Source of the DNA: CAYNND01 sp964398775
GTDB lineage: Bacteria; Patescibacteriota; Minisyncoccia; Phycocordibacterales; UBA2100
Assembly: GCA_964398775.1 (NCBI GenBank)
Contig: CAYNND010000005.1
Span: 7,837 to 71,836, forward strand
Direction of reading: 5' to 3'
Length of the DNA: 64,000 nucleotides
Part shown: positions 33,720 through 43,007 of the stretch, piece by piece
Layout: every line of letters begins with the position of its first letter
Position numbering within the stretch: the first letter of the stretch is position 1
The notes under the pieces: model-generated
What the model was told of the DNA's origin: nothing
The model's input: the letters and a program-made list of their open reading frames with translations, nothing else
The model's database searches: none
Position numbers and translations under genes: made by a program

Positions 33720-34154
33720 TTAGATGCGTCGTGGTTTTGGTGCTCGGGGACCATTGTGTGGGACCGGAGTATCATCGACAATCTTTGTAATACCAATACC
33801 TTTTCCTGCAAATGAGCGAAGTGCAGACTCACGTCCTGATCCTACGCCACGGATAACTACAGAAACATCCTTAACTCCCATGAGTTGCGCTTTCTCACCA
33901 ATAAGCTCTCCAACCTTAGCTGCAGCAAACGGTGTGCCTTTCTTTGCGCCCGCAAAGCCGAGTGCGCCAGATGATGACCACATGACAACGTTGCCGTTTT
34001 CATCAGTCAAAGCAACCTTAGTGTTGTTGTAAGTAGCCTGAATTGTAAGAATACCGCGAACGATTTTCTTTGCGCCAGCTTTTGAAAGTGCACGTGATCG
34101 AAGTTCTCGGTCAACGCCCTTACCTGTCTGCTTAATGATTCTTTTCTTTCCCAT
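33720..34154 (-). CDS. rpsK: 30S ribosomal protein S11
   Basis: 144 aa with the family core IQATYNNTKVALTDENGNVVMWSSSGALGFAGAKKGTPFAAAK and the tail TPVPHNGPRAPKPRRI. A basic N-terminal extension of about 30 residues is present. An 85-nt gap separates it from rpsM. Confidence 0.97.
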   Translation of the reverse strand: MGKKRIIKQTGKGVDRELRSRALSKAGAKKIVRGILTIQATYNNTKVALTDENGNVVMWSSSGALGFAGAKKGTPFAAAKVGELIGEKAQLMGVKDVSVVIRGVGSGRESALRSFAGKGIGITKIVDDTPVPHNGPRAPKPRRI

Positions 34155-34239
34155 ATGTGTTTAAACTTTTTTGTTTTGGCTTGCTTCGGCACCGTTTCAG
34201 CCCTATGGATGCCTGTTATTAATATACGAACAAAATTGA

Positions 34240-34620
34240 CTATGTCTTTTCGAGCTTTCGTCGACCACTTGTCATCGTCTTTCTGACGTTTCCACGAATG
34301 GTTCTATTGTTTGTACGGGTCGTCTGACCGTGTACCGGGAGCTTCTTTGCATGTCTATCACCTCTCCACGCTTTAATTTCTTTCAATCGTTTTATGTTTG
34401 CTGATATTTCGCGTCGAAGGTTACCCTCGATTGAGCGTGATTCAACTTCTGTGCGTATCGCGTTTTCCTGATCAGTCGTGAGATCCTTTGGTCGAGCACC
34501 AAAATCTACTTTCACTTTTGAAAGTATCTTATGTGCGAGTGGGCGTCCGATACCGTAGACTGCTGTGAGTCCGATCTCGATTCGCTTCTCTTCTGGAATG
34601 TTTACACCTGCGATACGCAT
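34240..34620 (-). CDS. rpsM: 30S ribosomal protein S13
   Basis: 126 aa starting MRIAGVNIPEEKRIEIGLTAVYGIG, with the C-terminal LPVHGQTTRTNNRTIRG that lies between the ribosomal head and tRNA. Starts 28 nt after rpmJ. Confidence 0.97.
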   Translation of the reverse strand: MRIAGVNIPEEKRIEIGLTAVYGIGRPLAHKILSKVKVDFGARPKDLTTDQENAIRTEVESRSIEGNLRREISANIKRLKEIKAWRGDRHAKKLPVHGQTTRTNNRTIRGNVRKTMTSGRRKLEKT

Positions 34621-34648
34621 ACGATTGCTTCGTTATATAAATAATAAA

Positions 34649-34762
34649 TTAACCTTGTCGCTGTTTGTGTCTTGGATTTTTGCAAACTATCTGTATTGCA
34701 CCTCGTCGGCGTACGGTCTTGCAGTCTTTGCATCGTGGTTTTATTGAAGCTTTTACTTTCAT
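34649..34762 (-). CDS. rpmJ: 50S ribosomal protein L36
   Basis: A 37-aa gene read directly from the minus strand: MKVKASIKPRCKDCKTVRRR, then GAIQIVCKN and PRHKQRQG. The zinc ligands are the CKDC pair, the Cys in IVCKN and the His in PRHKQRQG, the normal C-C-C-H set. It lies 5 nt after infA and 28 nt before rpsM, its usual place. Confidence 0.95.
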   Translation of the reverse strand: MKVKASIKPRCKDCKTVRRRGAIQIVCKNPRHKQRQG

Positions 34763-34767
34763 AGAAA

Positions 34768-34983
34768 TTACATACGACGAGTAATACGTGCTCTTCCGCC
34801 ATAGGAGTCGAGTTGAATCTCAACCTTATCGCCAACGAGCACTTTGATGCGATTGAAGCGCATCTTTCCTGCTAGGTACGCGAGAACCTGTGTATCTTCT
34901 CCATCGAGAGTTACACGAAAGAGTGTATTCGGCAAAGCCTCGTCTACAACTCCAGTTCTCAATAATTCTTTGTTCGTACTCAC
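34768..34983 (-). CDS. infA: Translation initiation factor IF-1
   Basis: 71 aa with a GTG start. The OB-fold is clear: GVVDEALPNTLFRVTLDGEDTQVLAYLAGKMRFNRIKVLVGDKVEIQLDSY. It binds the 30S A-site during initiation. It heads the infA-rpmJ-rpsM-rpsK-rpsD-rpoA-rplQ-rplM-rpsI run; a TATGTA about 18 nt upstream is a possible -10. Confidence 0.96.
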   Translation of the reverse strand: MSTNKELLRTGVVDEALPNTLFRVTLDGEDTQVLAYLAGKMRFNRIKVLVGDKVEIQLDSYGGRARITRRM

Positions 34984-35069
34984 AGGTAAAAATGTGCATT
35001 ACATAACCATGCACAAGTGGGGGGTATATTACCAGAGAGCCTATATACTGTCAAACCGCAGTGTCCCTA

Positions 35070-36107
35070 CTATCGCTGACTATCAATGTATAACCTCTTT
35101 TTTGAGAGGTGTTCTTCGTATGTTTTGCTGTAATAGGTGGTTCCACCACTGTCTGCTAGATAGAAAATGTAAGGGTGTGAGGACGGCTCTAGTACAGCAC
35201 GTATTGAACTCAGTCCTGGATTGTTTATGGGTCCAGGAGGGAGGCCAGTATGTACATACGTGTTGTACGGAGACTGATGCTTGAGGTCTTCACGTGAGAG
35301 TCCGAAAGTTCCCTTTCCGAGTATATAGAGGAACGTTGCGTCAACTTGCAGAGGCATATTGATTTTAAGTCTGTTGTTGATGACGCCTGCGATCATATGT
35401 CTGTCCTTCTTGTCACTCTCTTCTTTTTCAATAATAGATGCAATTGTAAGTATCTCGTGAAGATTGTATGGTGATGATTCTATCTCATCCTTATATGGCT
35501 CAAGCTTCTTGTTTAAAGTCTCCTTCAGTACCTTTATGAGATCCTGCTCTTTTATGTTTGGGAGTACATAGTAGGTGTCGGGAAATAGATATCCTTCAAA
35601 TTTTTCTGCCTCATCTACAAACTTTGTTTTATCGAAATGCATGAGCTTGCCATCAAGTATCTTTGCGATTTCCTTTGCTGTACTACCTTCTGGAATAAGA
35701 ATTTTTACCGGCTCAAGCCCAAATGCTCCACTCGTGATACGTTTAGCAACTTTCATTAAGGTGATAGGTTCTTTGAAGACGTAATCACCAGCATAGACTT
35801 TTTCAGCCTTTCCCTGAATTTGAATGATTCGTCTAAGCCACCATCCTGATGATATTACATGCTTTTCTTCGAGAAGTTCCGCTGCATCAGACACACTTGT
35901 TCCTTCAGGTATAGTCACATATCCATCTACTGGAAATTGTGACGGTGGGAGATTGATGTATGCATAGAACGAACTAACACATGCGGCGATAAGAACAATG
36001 ATAACTATAGTTCTTCGGTTCGTGTTCTTGTTCCATGAAGACTCATCAGACAGTATTGCGTTCTCAATTGAATCTACAGTAGTTTCTTGAGTGTTTTTTT
36101 CAGACAT
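35070..36107 (-). CDS. mltG: Endolytic murein transglycosylase MltG
   Basis: 345 aa. One N-terminal membrane segment (about residues 30-50) follows a cytoplasmic tail; a LysM-like part (VTIEEGTSVSDAAELLEEKHVI type pattern in residues 60-85) and the YceG catalytic domain with IASIIEKEES (catalytic Glu) and MPLQVDATFLY, YNTYVHTGLPPGPINNPGLSSI follow. It cuts nascent glycan strands in the membrane and sets their length. TAAGCT ends 6 nt before the ATG. Confidence 0.93.
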   Translation of the reverse strand: MSEKNTQETTVDSIENAILSDESSWNKNTNRRTIVIIVLIAACVSSFYAYINLPPSQFPVDGYVTIPEGTSVSDAAELLEEKHVISSGWWLRRIIQIQGKAEKVYAGDYVFKEPITLMKVAKRITSGAFGLEPVKILIPEGSTAKEIAKILDGKLMHFDKTKFVDEAEKFEGYLFPDTYYVLPNIKEQDLIKVLKETLNKKLEPYKDEIESSPYNLHEILTIASIIEKEESDKKDRHMIAGVINNRLKINMPLQVDATFLYILGKGTFGLSREDLKHQSPYNTYVHTGLPPGPINNPGLSSIRAVLEPSSHPYIFYLADSGGTTYYSKTYEEHLSKKRLYIDSQR

Positions 36108-36113
36108 ACAAAA

Positions 36114-36119
36114 AGCTTA
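36114..36119 (-). promoter_or_regulatory. -10 of mltG
   Basis: TAAGCT on the minus strand ends 6 nt before the ATG at 36107. Confidence 0.4.
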
Positions 36120-36153
36120 ACACGAGAAAAACATACTGTAGAACTTTTTACAC

Positions 36154-37185
36154 TTAGAGTGCGACGTACTTACCGTCGTTTGTTCTGTTGAAAATTTCAG
36201 TATCCTGCAGGTTTACCAAAATTGTACCGTCTTTTACATAGCGCTCTCGCTTTACTCGGTCAATGATTTCCTTCTTCGAAAGAGGTCCATCTTTTTTCAA
36301 GATATCCTTGATCACCTCTTTGACAACACCTTTAGAGTATCCCCACTCAGAGAGAGCGTAGAGTCCGCGTCCAACCAATACAAAGCGCTCGTCTTTAATC
36401 AGTTCGTTGTGGCATGTTGCTTCATGAGCCTTTCTGCCAAAGAGTTCTGATATTGAACGTGCAACTTCAGCAAAGTGCATTGGAGAACCGTGCCGTTTCA
36501 GTGAAAGATATGCCATGTCACGCATGTTTTTTACGCGCACGCCTGGTGCGTCAACTCTCCCCCATTCTCCAAGTTGGTTTCTAGAAATTTTCTTTGAGAG
36601 AGAAAGCCAGCGTCGTGCCGTTTCGTGTGTGTGGTGCTTTTTATCGAGATGTGTCAGGTCTTTGAGAAAGCGCGCGATAAGTTCTTGTTCTGGAACAAGA
36701 TCATCATTTGAAAGTGAGCGGTACAAGCCCCTTAGTGCTGCATGCACAGAATCTGCAATGCCTTGGTCCGCATGCCAGCGATGGTTAAATTCAGGATCCT
36801 CCTTAAGTCTTTCAAATTCATTTCCAACTACAAGAAGGAAGTGTATATGGTTTTGGAGTCCTTCATTCTTCGAAATTGCGTCGAGAAGTTCCTGCTCAGG
36901 CACGATGCCACCCATGTCTATAATGATGCCTGTCAGCTCTGTAAACACAGAAGAAACCTCTTTGTATGCTGGCGACGTTCTAATCGCGCCTATTGCTCTA
37001 TTCTCTATCTGTCGGACTCGTTCACGGGTGATAGTGTATCGTGAGCCAATCGTCTCAAGGGTGTCTCGTTTTACAGTATTCCCAAGCCCGTAGCGCCCCG
37101 TTAGAACATCACGCTCACGCGAAGGAAGCACCCCAAGGAGCTTTTTTGTGATCTGTTTTGGCTTGAATGTTACTGAAAACTGCAT
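36154..37185 (-). CDS. Sigma-70 region 4 plus HARE-HTH protein
   Basis: 343 aa. Residues about 18-70 match sigma-70 region 4: LPSRERDVLTGRYGL, then TLETIGSRYTITRERVRQIENRAI, the -35-binding helix-turn-helix. Region 2, needed for core binding and -10 melting, is absent. Residues about 232-340 form a HARE-HTH domain (SPMHFAEVARSISELFG...LVGRGLYALSEWG), the fold found in the RNA polymerase delta subunit. The middle part is helical and unknown. It may be a polymerase-associated regulator rather than a working sigma factor (inference). It has a possible TTACAA-18-TATCTA promoter with a short leader. Confidence 0.8.
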   Translation of the reverse strand: MQFSVTFKPKQITKKLLGVLPSRERDVLTGRYGLGNTVKRDTLETIGSRYTITRERVRQIENRAIGAIRTSPAYKEVSSVFTELTGIIIDMGGIVPEQELLDAISKNEGLQNHIHFLLVVGNEFERLKEDPEFNHRWHADQGIADSVHAALRGLYRSLSNDDLVPEQELIARFLKDLTHLDKKHHTHETARRWLSLSKKISRNQLGEWGRVDAPGVRVKNMRDMAYLSLKRHGSPMHFAEVARSISELFGRKAHEATCHNELIKDERFVLVGRGLYALSEWGYSKGVVKEVIKDILKKDGPLSKKEIIDRVKRERYVKDGTILVNLQDTEIFNRTNDGKYVAL

Positions 37186-37302
37186 ATGTTTCTGTTCGTT
37201 AGATAGGCTTTTCTACCATGTACTTGTAAGTTCGTCAAGTGCAACCATACAACAAGTTCGTCTTTTGTCCATGAGACGGCCTGTGGATAACCCTCAAATG
37301 AC

Positions 37303-40300
37303 TTATATTACGATATTGACGATCTTTCCCGGTATGACAATAACGCGTTTTGGGGTCTTCCCTTCCAACCATCGTTCTACTTCTTTGAGTGAGCGTGTAC
37401 GAACACTTTCCTCAGTGGCATTCGGTGTAACTGATACGGTACCTCTCAGTTTGCCGTTGACTTGAATTGCAATTGTAACTTCCTCTGATACGAGTTTTTT
37501 CTCAGACCACCGTGGCCATTTTTCAAGATGAACTGAGCGCTTGTGACCGCGCAAATGCCAAAGTTCTTCCGTAATATGTGGTGCAAATGGTGCAAGTAAT
37601 GTTATCAAGGTGTCAAATTGGGCGCTTGTTAATCCAGACTTGTCAGCGACATTGAGGAAACTCATGAGTGATGCAATTGCGGTATTAAATTTAAGTTCAG
37701 TCACACCCTCAGTCACTTTCTTGATTGTTTTGTGCATCTCACGCTCCACATCAGAAGTAGTTGTTGATGTGATTTTTGTTTGAAGTTTCCAAACACGCTC
37801 GAGGAATCTTCGGATACCTACAATTGCCTCTGGTGACCACGGATAGCTTCCTGGCTCGTTAAATGGACCTATGAATGCAAGATACATTCGGACTGTGTCT
37901 GCACCGAGACGTTTAACGACATCATCTGGGTCGATGACGTTTCCTTTGCTCTTACTCATTTTTTGCCCATCTGGACCCAAAATCAACCCTCGGTTCATTC
38001 TGCGCGTATATGGCTCCTTTTCCTTTGTTAATTTTAAGTCATACAAGGCCTTATGCCAGAATCGACTATAGAGCACGTGCATTGTTGTGTGTTCTGCACC
38101 ACCTGAGTACAAATCAACTGGCAACCACTGTTGCAATTTCTTTGAAGCTGCGAACTCCTTTTTGTTTTTTGGGTCTGAATAGCGGAGGTAGTACCATGAA
38201 GAGCAGATAAACGTGTCAAATGTATCAGTTTCTCTCGTTGCTGCTTTTTTACAGTTTGGACATGTTGTCTTCACCCATTTTGTTGCCTTTGCTAGCGGTG
38301 ATTTACCATCCCCAGTTGGTAGGTAATCAGTGACTCGAGGCAATTCAACTGGAAGATTCTTCTCTGGGACAGGAATGTAGCCACATGTATTACAGTGAAT
38401 CATTGGAATTGGCACACCCCAATATCGCTGCCGAGACACAAGCCAGTCGCGGAGTCGGTATGTTTTTTTTGCGCGACCATACCGCTTTGTAATTTCTATT
38501 TTTGCTGTAGCCGAATGAACACCATCATGTTCTCCTGAATTCATGAGATAGCCATCGCCAGTATGTATATGGTGTTCCCCATTAAACTCTCGCCAGAGGG
38601 TATCTTTCTCTTTAAGCGTGATGAAATTGAGAACCTCTGACGCCGGTTTCCAAATATGCTCATGCTTAGCGAGTTCATCCGCAGCGATATGACCTTGTTC
38701 GTCATTATCAAGTTCAAAATAGAGGTATGTGAATTCAACGCGTCGATTTGTTTTCTTGAAGTTATGGTAAAACTCAACAGTGGCCTTGTCTCCAATTTGT
38801 CTCACAAAGCGTGCATTTTTATAACCACTTTCTTCAAGTATTTCTCGTTTTCCAGCAGTAACAGCATCCTCACCCTCTTCAATTCCTCCGGAGACAAATC
38901 CACGAATCGGGTGGCCTTTCCATGTCTGACATAGATACTCATCTTTTTCCCAATGTTTTACAATGCACATAACTGCACTGCGACTTACGAACGGTTCATT
39001 TGGGTGGACTGCATCTGCACCTGATGTTTGTGTAACAAGGCGTGTCACTACTTGCCGTATCGGGAGTCCATGCGCGCGGGCAAACTCGTTGTCCCGCTCA
39101 TCGTGTGCAGGTACCGCCATGATTGCTCCTGTACCGTACTGTGCGAGCACATAGTCACCTATAAACACAGGGATTTCCTCTCGAGTCGCTGGATTAATTG
39201 CGCGGATCCCCTTTAGTTGAACACCTGTCTTATCTTTATTCTCTTGCCGTTCAAGTTCTGTTTTTTGCTTAGTCTGGGCTCTGTATGCCTGCACTTCTGC
39301 TTCATTGTGTATAAGTCCTGAGTGTTGCAGTGCAGCTGTTACCCACTGGTGTTCAGGTGCCAGAACCATGTACGTAGCACCATGGAGAGTATCTGGCCGA
39401 GTTGTGAAGACTCTAATTGTTGGCGCAATTGCCATAACCATATCTGGTTCACCCGCTTCTGAAGAAAAATGCGGTACTACACCAGTGCCTTTAATTAAGT
39501 GAGCACCGAGTGCCAACGCCCAAGCGTGTGCATCTTCTTGTGGGACAATGGTATCTGCCTCATCAGTGAGAACGACAAAGCCCTTTGAGTTCTGTTTTAT
39601 TTTCTGTATATCGAACGGATGCTTACACGCTTTCGTAACAGAACGGCGCAACTTCTTATCAAGAAATACACCAGAATGTGGTGTTGCAATCAAAGAAACT
39701 CTGCCAACTTTTGAGCCGAGTTCGAGCGCTCTGAGTGCAACAAGTCCTCCAAATGATACTCCGACCAGTGCAGTTTTCTCGTTGAGGTTGCAATGTTTTT
39801 GTACATACGCAGCCTGCGTATCCAAATCAGGCTCTTGTGAATTTGGGAGCTCCGGTACGTCAACTGTGTATCCTCGCGCCTCTAATTGCTGTTTGAGCCA
39901 CGGAAATGCATGACTCTTTGGTGAGCCATTCCTTCCATGCAAAATAACAATTCGTGAACATGAGTCAACGCCTTTCAAAGGAAAATCGATTTCAGCACCT
40001 TCACTTCTCCCAATCCAATTTCGCTGAGAATCCTTAATTGCCTCAGGCCATTGTAGTGGCTCGAGATCGTCAACGAGGCGATCGGCATACTTCGTAATTG
40101 CAATGTTCCATTGAGGCATGAGTCTCTGCTCCACTTTACTATTGCATCGCTCACACTCACCGCTCACCACTTGTTCATTCGCGAGCACTGTCTTACATGA
40201 GGGACACCAATTTGCTGCTGTGTCTTTTCGGTAGACCAAACCCTTCTTATGTAATTGTAAGAATAGCCACTGCGTCCACTTGTAGTATGCTGGGTCGCAG

Positions 40301-40680
40301 GTCACCACTTCTCGAGTCCAATCGAAAGATGCACCCATTGAGGCAATCTGCTTCCTCATGTGCGCCATATTTTTGTAGGTCCATGTTCGTGGATTAATAC
40401 CACGTTTGATTGCGGCGTTTTCAGCTGGAAGCCCAAATGCGTCAAAGCCAATCGGGTATAGAACATTACTTCCCTGCATGCGTCGTGCTCGTGCATACAT
40501 GTCTGGCACTGCAAATGCGTACCAGTGGCCGACATGCAAATTACCAGATGGGTATGGAAACTCTACAAGTACATACTCATTTTTTTTCCCTTTTTCAGTA
40601 TCCTTTACAGTGTAGAGGGCCTTCTTTTGCCATTCCTTTTGCCACTTCTTCTCTATTCGTAAATGATTGTAGTCCTTCAT
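37303..40680 (-). CDS. leuS: Leucyl-tRNA synthetase with hydrolase and NUDIX insertions
   Basis: 1125 aa against about 860 for the family. Class I core: HIGH motif HVGH (49-52), KMSKS motif KMSKSKGN (907-914), anticodon domain and C-terminal domain. The CP1 editing domain is split twice. Residues about 239-418 are an RBBP9/YdeN-type alpha/beta hydrolase with an intact triad: Ser309 in GVSFGG, Asp376 in TDEADTIVP, His404 in VVPHF. CP1 resumes at TIRVFTTRPDTLHGATY (421-437). Residues about 565-700 are a NUDIX domain with a full Nudix box (598-620, GGIEEGED through REILEESGY). CP1 then continues with LMNSGEHDG. There is no stop or frameshift, so it is one protein. TAGGCT ends 6 nt before the ATG. 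Confidence 0.95.
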   Translation of the reverse strand: MKDYNHLRIEKKWQKEWQKKALYTVKDTEKGKKNEYVLVEFPYPSGNLHVGHWYAFAVPDMYARARRMQGSNVLYPIGFDAFGLPAENAAIKRGINPRTWTYKNMAHMRKQIASMGASFDWTREVVTCDPAYYKWTQWLFLQLHKKGLVYRKDTAANWCPSCKTVLANEQVVSGECERCNSKVEQRLMPQWNIAITKYADRLVDDLEPLQWPEAIKDSQRNWIGRSEGAEIDFPLKGVDSCSRIVILHGRNGSPKSHAFPWLKQQLEARGYTVDVPELPNSQEPDLDTQAAYVQKHCNLNEKTALVGVSFGGLVALRALELGSKVGRVSLIATPHSGVFLDKKLRRSVTKACKHPFDIQKIKQNSKGFVVLTDEADTIVPQEDAHAWALALGAHLIKGTGVVPHFSSEAGEPDMVMAIAPTIRVFTTRPDTLHGATYMVLAPEHQWVTAALQHSGLIHNEAEVQAYRAQTKQKTELERQENKDKTGVQLKGIRAINPATREEIPVFIGDYVLAQYGTGAIMAVPAHDERDNEFARAHGLPIRQVVTRLVTQTSGADAVHPNEPFVSRSAVMCIVKHWEKDEYLCQTWKGHPIRGFVSGGIEEGEDAVTAGKREILEESGYKNARFVRQIGDKATVEFYHNFKKTNRRVEFTYLYFELDNDEQGHIAADELAKHEHIWKPASEVLNFITLKEKDTLWREFNGEHHIHTGDGYLMNSGEHDGVHSATAKIEITKRYGRAKKTYRLRDWLVSRQRYWGVPIPMIHCNTCGYIPVPEKNLPVELPRVTDYLPTGDGKSPLAKATKWVKTTCPNCKKAATRETDTFDTFICSSWYYLRYSDPKNKKEFAASKKLQQWLPVDLYSGGAEHTTMHVLYSRFWHKALYDLKLTKEKEPYTRRMNRGLILGPDGQKMSKSKGNVIDPDDVVKRLGADTVRMYLAFIGPFNEPGSYPWSPEAIVGIRRFLERVWKLQTKITSTTTSDVEREMHKTIKKVTEGVTELKFNTAIASLMSFLNVADKSGLTSAQFDTLITLLAPFAPHITEELWHLRGHKRSVHLEKWPRWSEKKLVSEEVTIAIQVNGKLRGTVSVTPNATEESVRTRSLKEVERWLEGKTPKRVIVIPGKIVNIVI

Positions 40681-40686
40681 TGCGTA

Positions 40687-40692
40687 AGCCTA
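40687..40692 (-). promoter_or_regulatory. -10 of leuS
   Basis: TAGGCT on the minus strand ends 6 nt before the leuS ATG. Confidence 0.4.
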
Positions 40693-40725
40693 CCAAAGGT
40701 ACGGGATAAAGAAAAGAGGCTCACA

Positions 40726-41769
40726 TTATGTTTTTTTTGAGTAGTGTGTCCACTGGACGAGGTTCCAGAGTATGCGCATACCAACGTTTGCATTCCATTC
40801 AGAATCATTTGCTTGTGGCGAAACTTCATTAACATCAAAACCAATTATCTTTTTACCTGATTTCGCGACTGCTCGAATGAGAAATACCGCTTGGTCGAAT
40901 GAAAGGCCTCCAGGGACTGGTGTACCTGTGCCTGGGCACAGTGATGCCTCAAGTCCATCAATGTCAAAACTTATATATACTTTTTCTGGAAGTTGTTGAA
41001 CTATTTTGGCAACTGACATCTCCCATGTAGAACCGCAAAATGACTCAGCTTTCAAATCAGTATCAAAAAAAGTACTAATACGGTTACTGTTCTGTACGAT
41101 ATATTCTCGCTCTCCTGGTGAGTAATCACGAATACCGACCTGAACTAATTTCTTAACAGAAGATACATGTGCAAGAACGTTCCACATTATTGATGCATGT
41201 GAGTACGTAAAACCCTCATATGCTTCTCGTAAGTCGCAGTGTGCGTCAATTTGCAAAATGCCAAATTCAGAGTGCACATCGCCGAGTGCTCGGATAAGCC
41301 CATATGGAGTACTGTGGTCGCCACCTATCAACCCTACTAATTTGCCTTGTGCAATGTGATATGCGGACTCTTCATGAATTTCATCATGGAATACTTCACA
41401 CGCTATATTGATTTCGGCCAGAGCTTTTGCGTTCCCTTTTCTGCCAGATGATATGTCCTGTATATATCGCTCTGCCTTAGATCTTAATTGCTGACCACGC
41501 TTCAAGACATTGTGTTTTTCTTGCAGCGGAGTCATGTATACACCTACTTTCCAAGAATCACCACCATGCGCCTCATGATAATAGTCAATTTGGGGTGATG
41601 CAGCGTAAATCGCCTCAGGTCCTTTTTGTGTGCCACCACCATAAGAAACAGTAACACCCCACGGAGCAGGTATAAGTACTATGCTTGCATCAGATTCTGC
41701 GGTTGAAAGACCGAAAATACCAGAGTTTGTTTGCGCGACGGCGTTTGGGTCAAATGGTTTTGAGTTCAT
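40726..41769 (-). CDS. speB: Agmatinase-type ureohydrolase
   Basis: 347 aa of the arginase/agmatinase family, which hydrolyses a guanidino group to urea using two Mn ions. All ligand motifs are present: GGDHS, DAHCD (QIDAHCDLREAYEG) and SFDIDGLE with two Asp. Its place next to nspC and with speA in the same island favours agmatine to putrescine over arginine. It carries an N-terminal extension of about 40 residues. It starts 9 nt after nspC in the same operon. Confidence 0.88.
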   Translation of the reverse strand: MNSKPFDPNAVAQTNSGIFGLSTAESDASIVLIPAPWGVTVSYGGGTQKGPEAIYAASPQIDYYHEAHGGDSWKVGVYMTPLQEKHNVLKRGQQLRSKAERYIQDISSGRKGNAKALAEINIACEVFHDEIHEESAYHIAQGKLVGLIGGDHSTPYGLIRALGDVHSEFGILQIDAHCDLREAYEGFTYSHASIMWNVLAHVSSVKKLVQVGIRDYSPGEREYIVQNSNRISTFFDTDLKAESFCGSTWEMSVAKIVQQLPEKVYISFDIDGLEASLCPGTGTPVPGGLSFDQAVFLIRAVAKSGKKIIGFDVNEVSPQANDSEWNANVGMRILWNLVQWTHYSKKT

Positions 41770-41778
41770 GTGTATATC

Positions 41779-43005
41779 TTACCCCATTCGTGACTTAAAA
41801 TCTTCATATGTAAACTCTCTGAGTGTTTCAAGTTCTCCATTTTCATGAAGAAATACAATTGATGGATGTTTAACGCCATTAAACATAGTAATCTTTATGA
41901 GTGTGTATTGAATTGCGTGCTCAAATACAACTGCATCACCTACTTTTAGTGGTTTATCAAATGAATAGAGTGCATGCGTCATATCACCTGCAATGCAGGT
42001 GCTACCACCAAATCTATATACATGCTGCTGCGTAGCGTTATTGTCGTCAGTATCAATTCGCTTTGCATTTCGCACCTCTAGCTGAAGATCTTTACTTACA
42101 AAAAAGTCTGTAAGATGATTTTCAAATGACATATTTAGAATCGGTATTTTATATGGGACATCATCTCGCTCAACAATATCCAAAACGCGAGCGACAAGTG
42201 TACCGACATGCCATGCTATTGCTGCGCCTGGCTCAAGATGAATCTCTACATTATATTTTGCAGCAAATGTGTTGAGTATGTGTATGAGTTTTTTCCTATC
42301 GTATGAATCATCAGTTATTTTTTGTCCACCGCCAAAATTAACCCACTCCATGGCGCTACAATACTCACCAAAGTTCGATTCAATTTTACTAAGTGCTTGC
42401 TCAAGGTCTTGCGCATCCTTTTCAAAGAAGAGATGGAAATGTAGACCGCTTATACCCTCGAGTGCCTTTGCATCTTCAGTCAACGCTCGCTTAAATTCAG
42501 AAATGCGGATCCCAAGTCGTGAGCCCGGCGCGCAGGGATTCCAAAGCTCGCCGTGACCATCTGCGTCAAGAATTTCCGGGTTAATTCTCAAACCAAAACT
42601 TCTTAATTTACCGGTTGTTCGTGCGTAAGTAAGAGCTTGGTCTTTAAACTGTTTCCATTGAGAGAATGAGTTGAAGATGATAGTACTGCAGTAATTTAAA
42701 ATTTCTGAAAATTCCTGTGTGTTATATGCGGGCGCAAACATATGAACGTTCTCGCCAAAATGCTCGTAGGCAAGTCGCGCTTCGTGCAGTGAACTTACCT
42801 CTGCGCCTTGAAGATACTCTCGTTCAATCGGGAAAAGCTGCCAGGGACTCCATGCCTTCAAGGCGTGCAGTATGGTTGCTCCGGTAGCATCATGAATTTC
42901 TTTCAATACTGAAAGATTATGACGGAGAATATGTTCTTCTATTACAAAGGCAGGTGTATCTACTTGTGATGCGATGAGTCGTGATGGTGGTCTTCGTAGT
43001 TCCAT
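41779..43005 (-). CDS. nspC: Carboxy(nor)spermidine decarboxylase
   Basis: 408 aa, a PLP enzyme of the alanine-racemase fold (group IV decarboxylases). Lys50 in LHALKAWSPW is the likely PLP lysine; GLHFHLFFE, VNFGGGQKI and HLEPGAAIAW are PLP/phosphate motifs, and GGSTCIAGD holds the active-site Cys and Asp from the second subunit. It removes CO2 from carboxyspermidine to give spermidine (or the nor-analogue). It follows the dehydrogenase gene by 2 nt. Confidence 0.9.
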   Translation of the reverse strand: MELRRPPSRLIASQVDTPAFVIEEHILRHNLSVLKEIHDATGATILHALKAWSPWQLFPIEREYLQGAEVSSLHEARLAYEHFGENVHMFAPAYNTQEFSEILNYCSTIIFNSFSQWKQFKDQALTYARTTGKLRSFGLRINPEILDADGHGELWNPCAPGSRLGIRISEFKRALTEDAKALEGISGLHFHLFFEKDAQDLEQALSKIESNFGEYCSAMEWVNFGGGQKITDDSYDRKKLIHILNTFAAKYNVEIHLEPGAAIAWHVGTLVARVLDIVERDDVPYKIPILNMSFENHLTDFFVSKDLQLEVRNAKRIDTDDNNATQQHVYRFGGSTCIAGDMTHALYSFDKPLKVGDAVVFEHAIQYTLIKITMFNGVKHPSIVFLHENGELETLREFTYEDFKSRMG

Positions 43006-43007
43006 GG

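Noticed and set aside
36515..37093. A 192-aa plus-strand frame opposite the sigma-like gene
   Set aside because: Ser/Arg-rich composition typical of antisense frames; the minus-strand gene has clear domains.
36154..37185. A complete alternative sigma factor
   Set aside because: Only region 4 is recognisable; region 2 is absent and the C-terminus is HARE-HTH.
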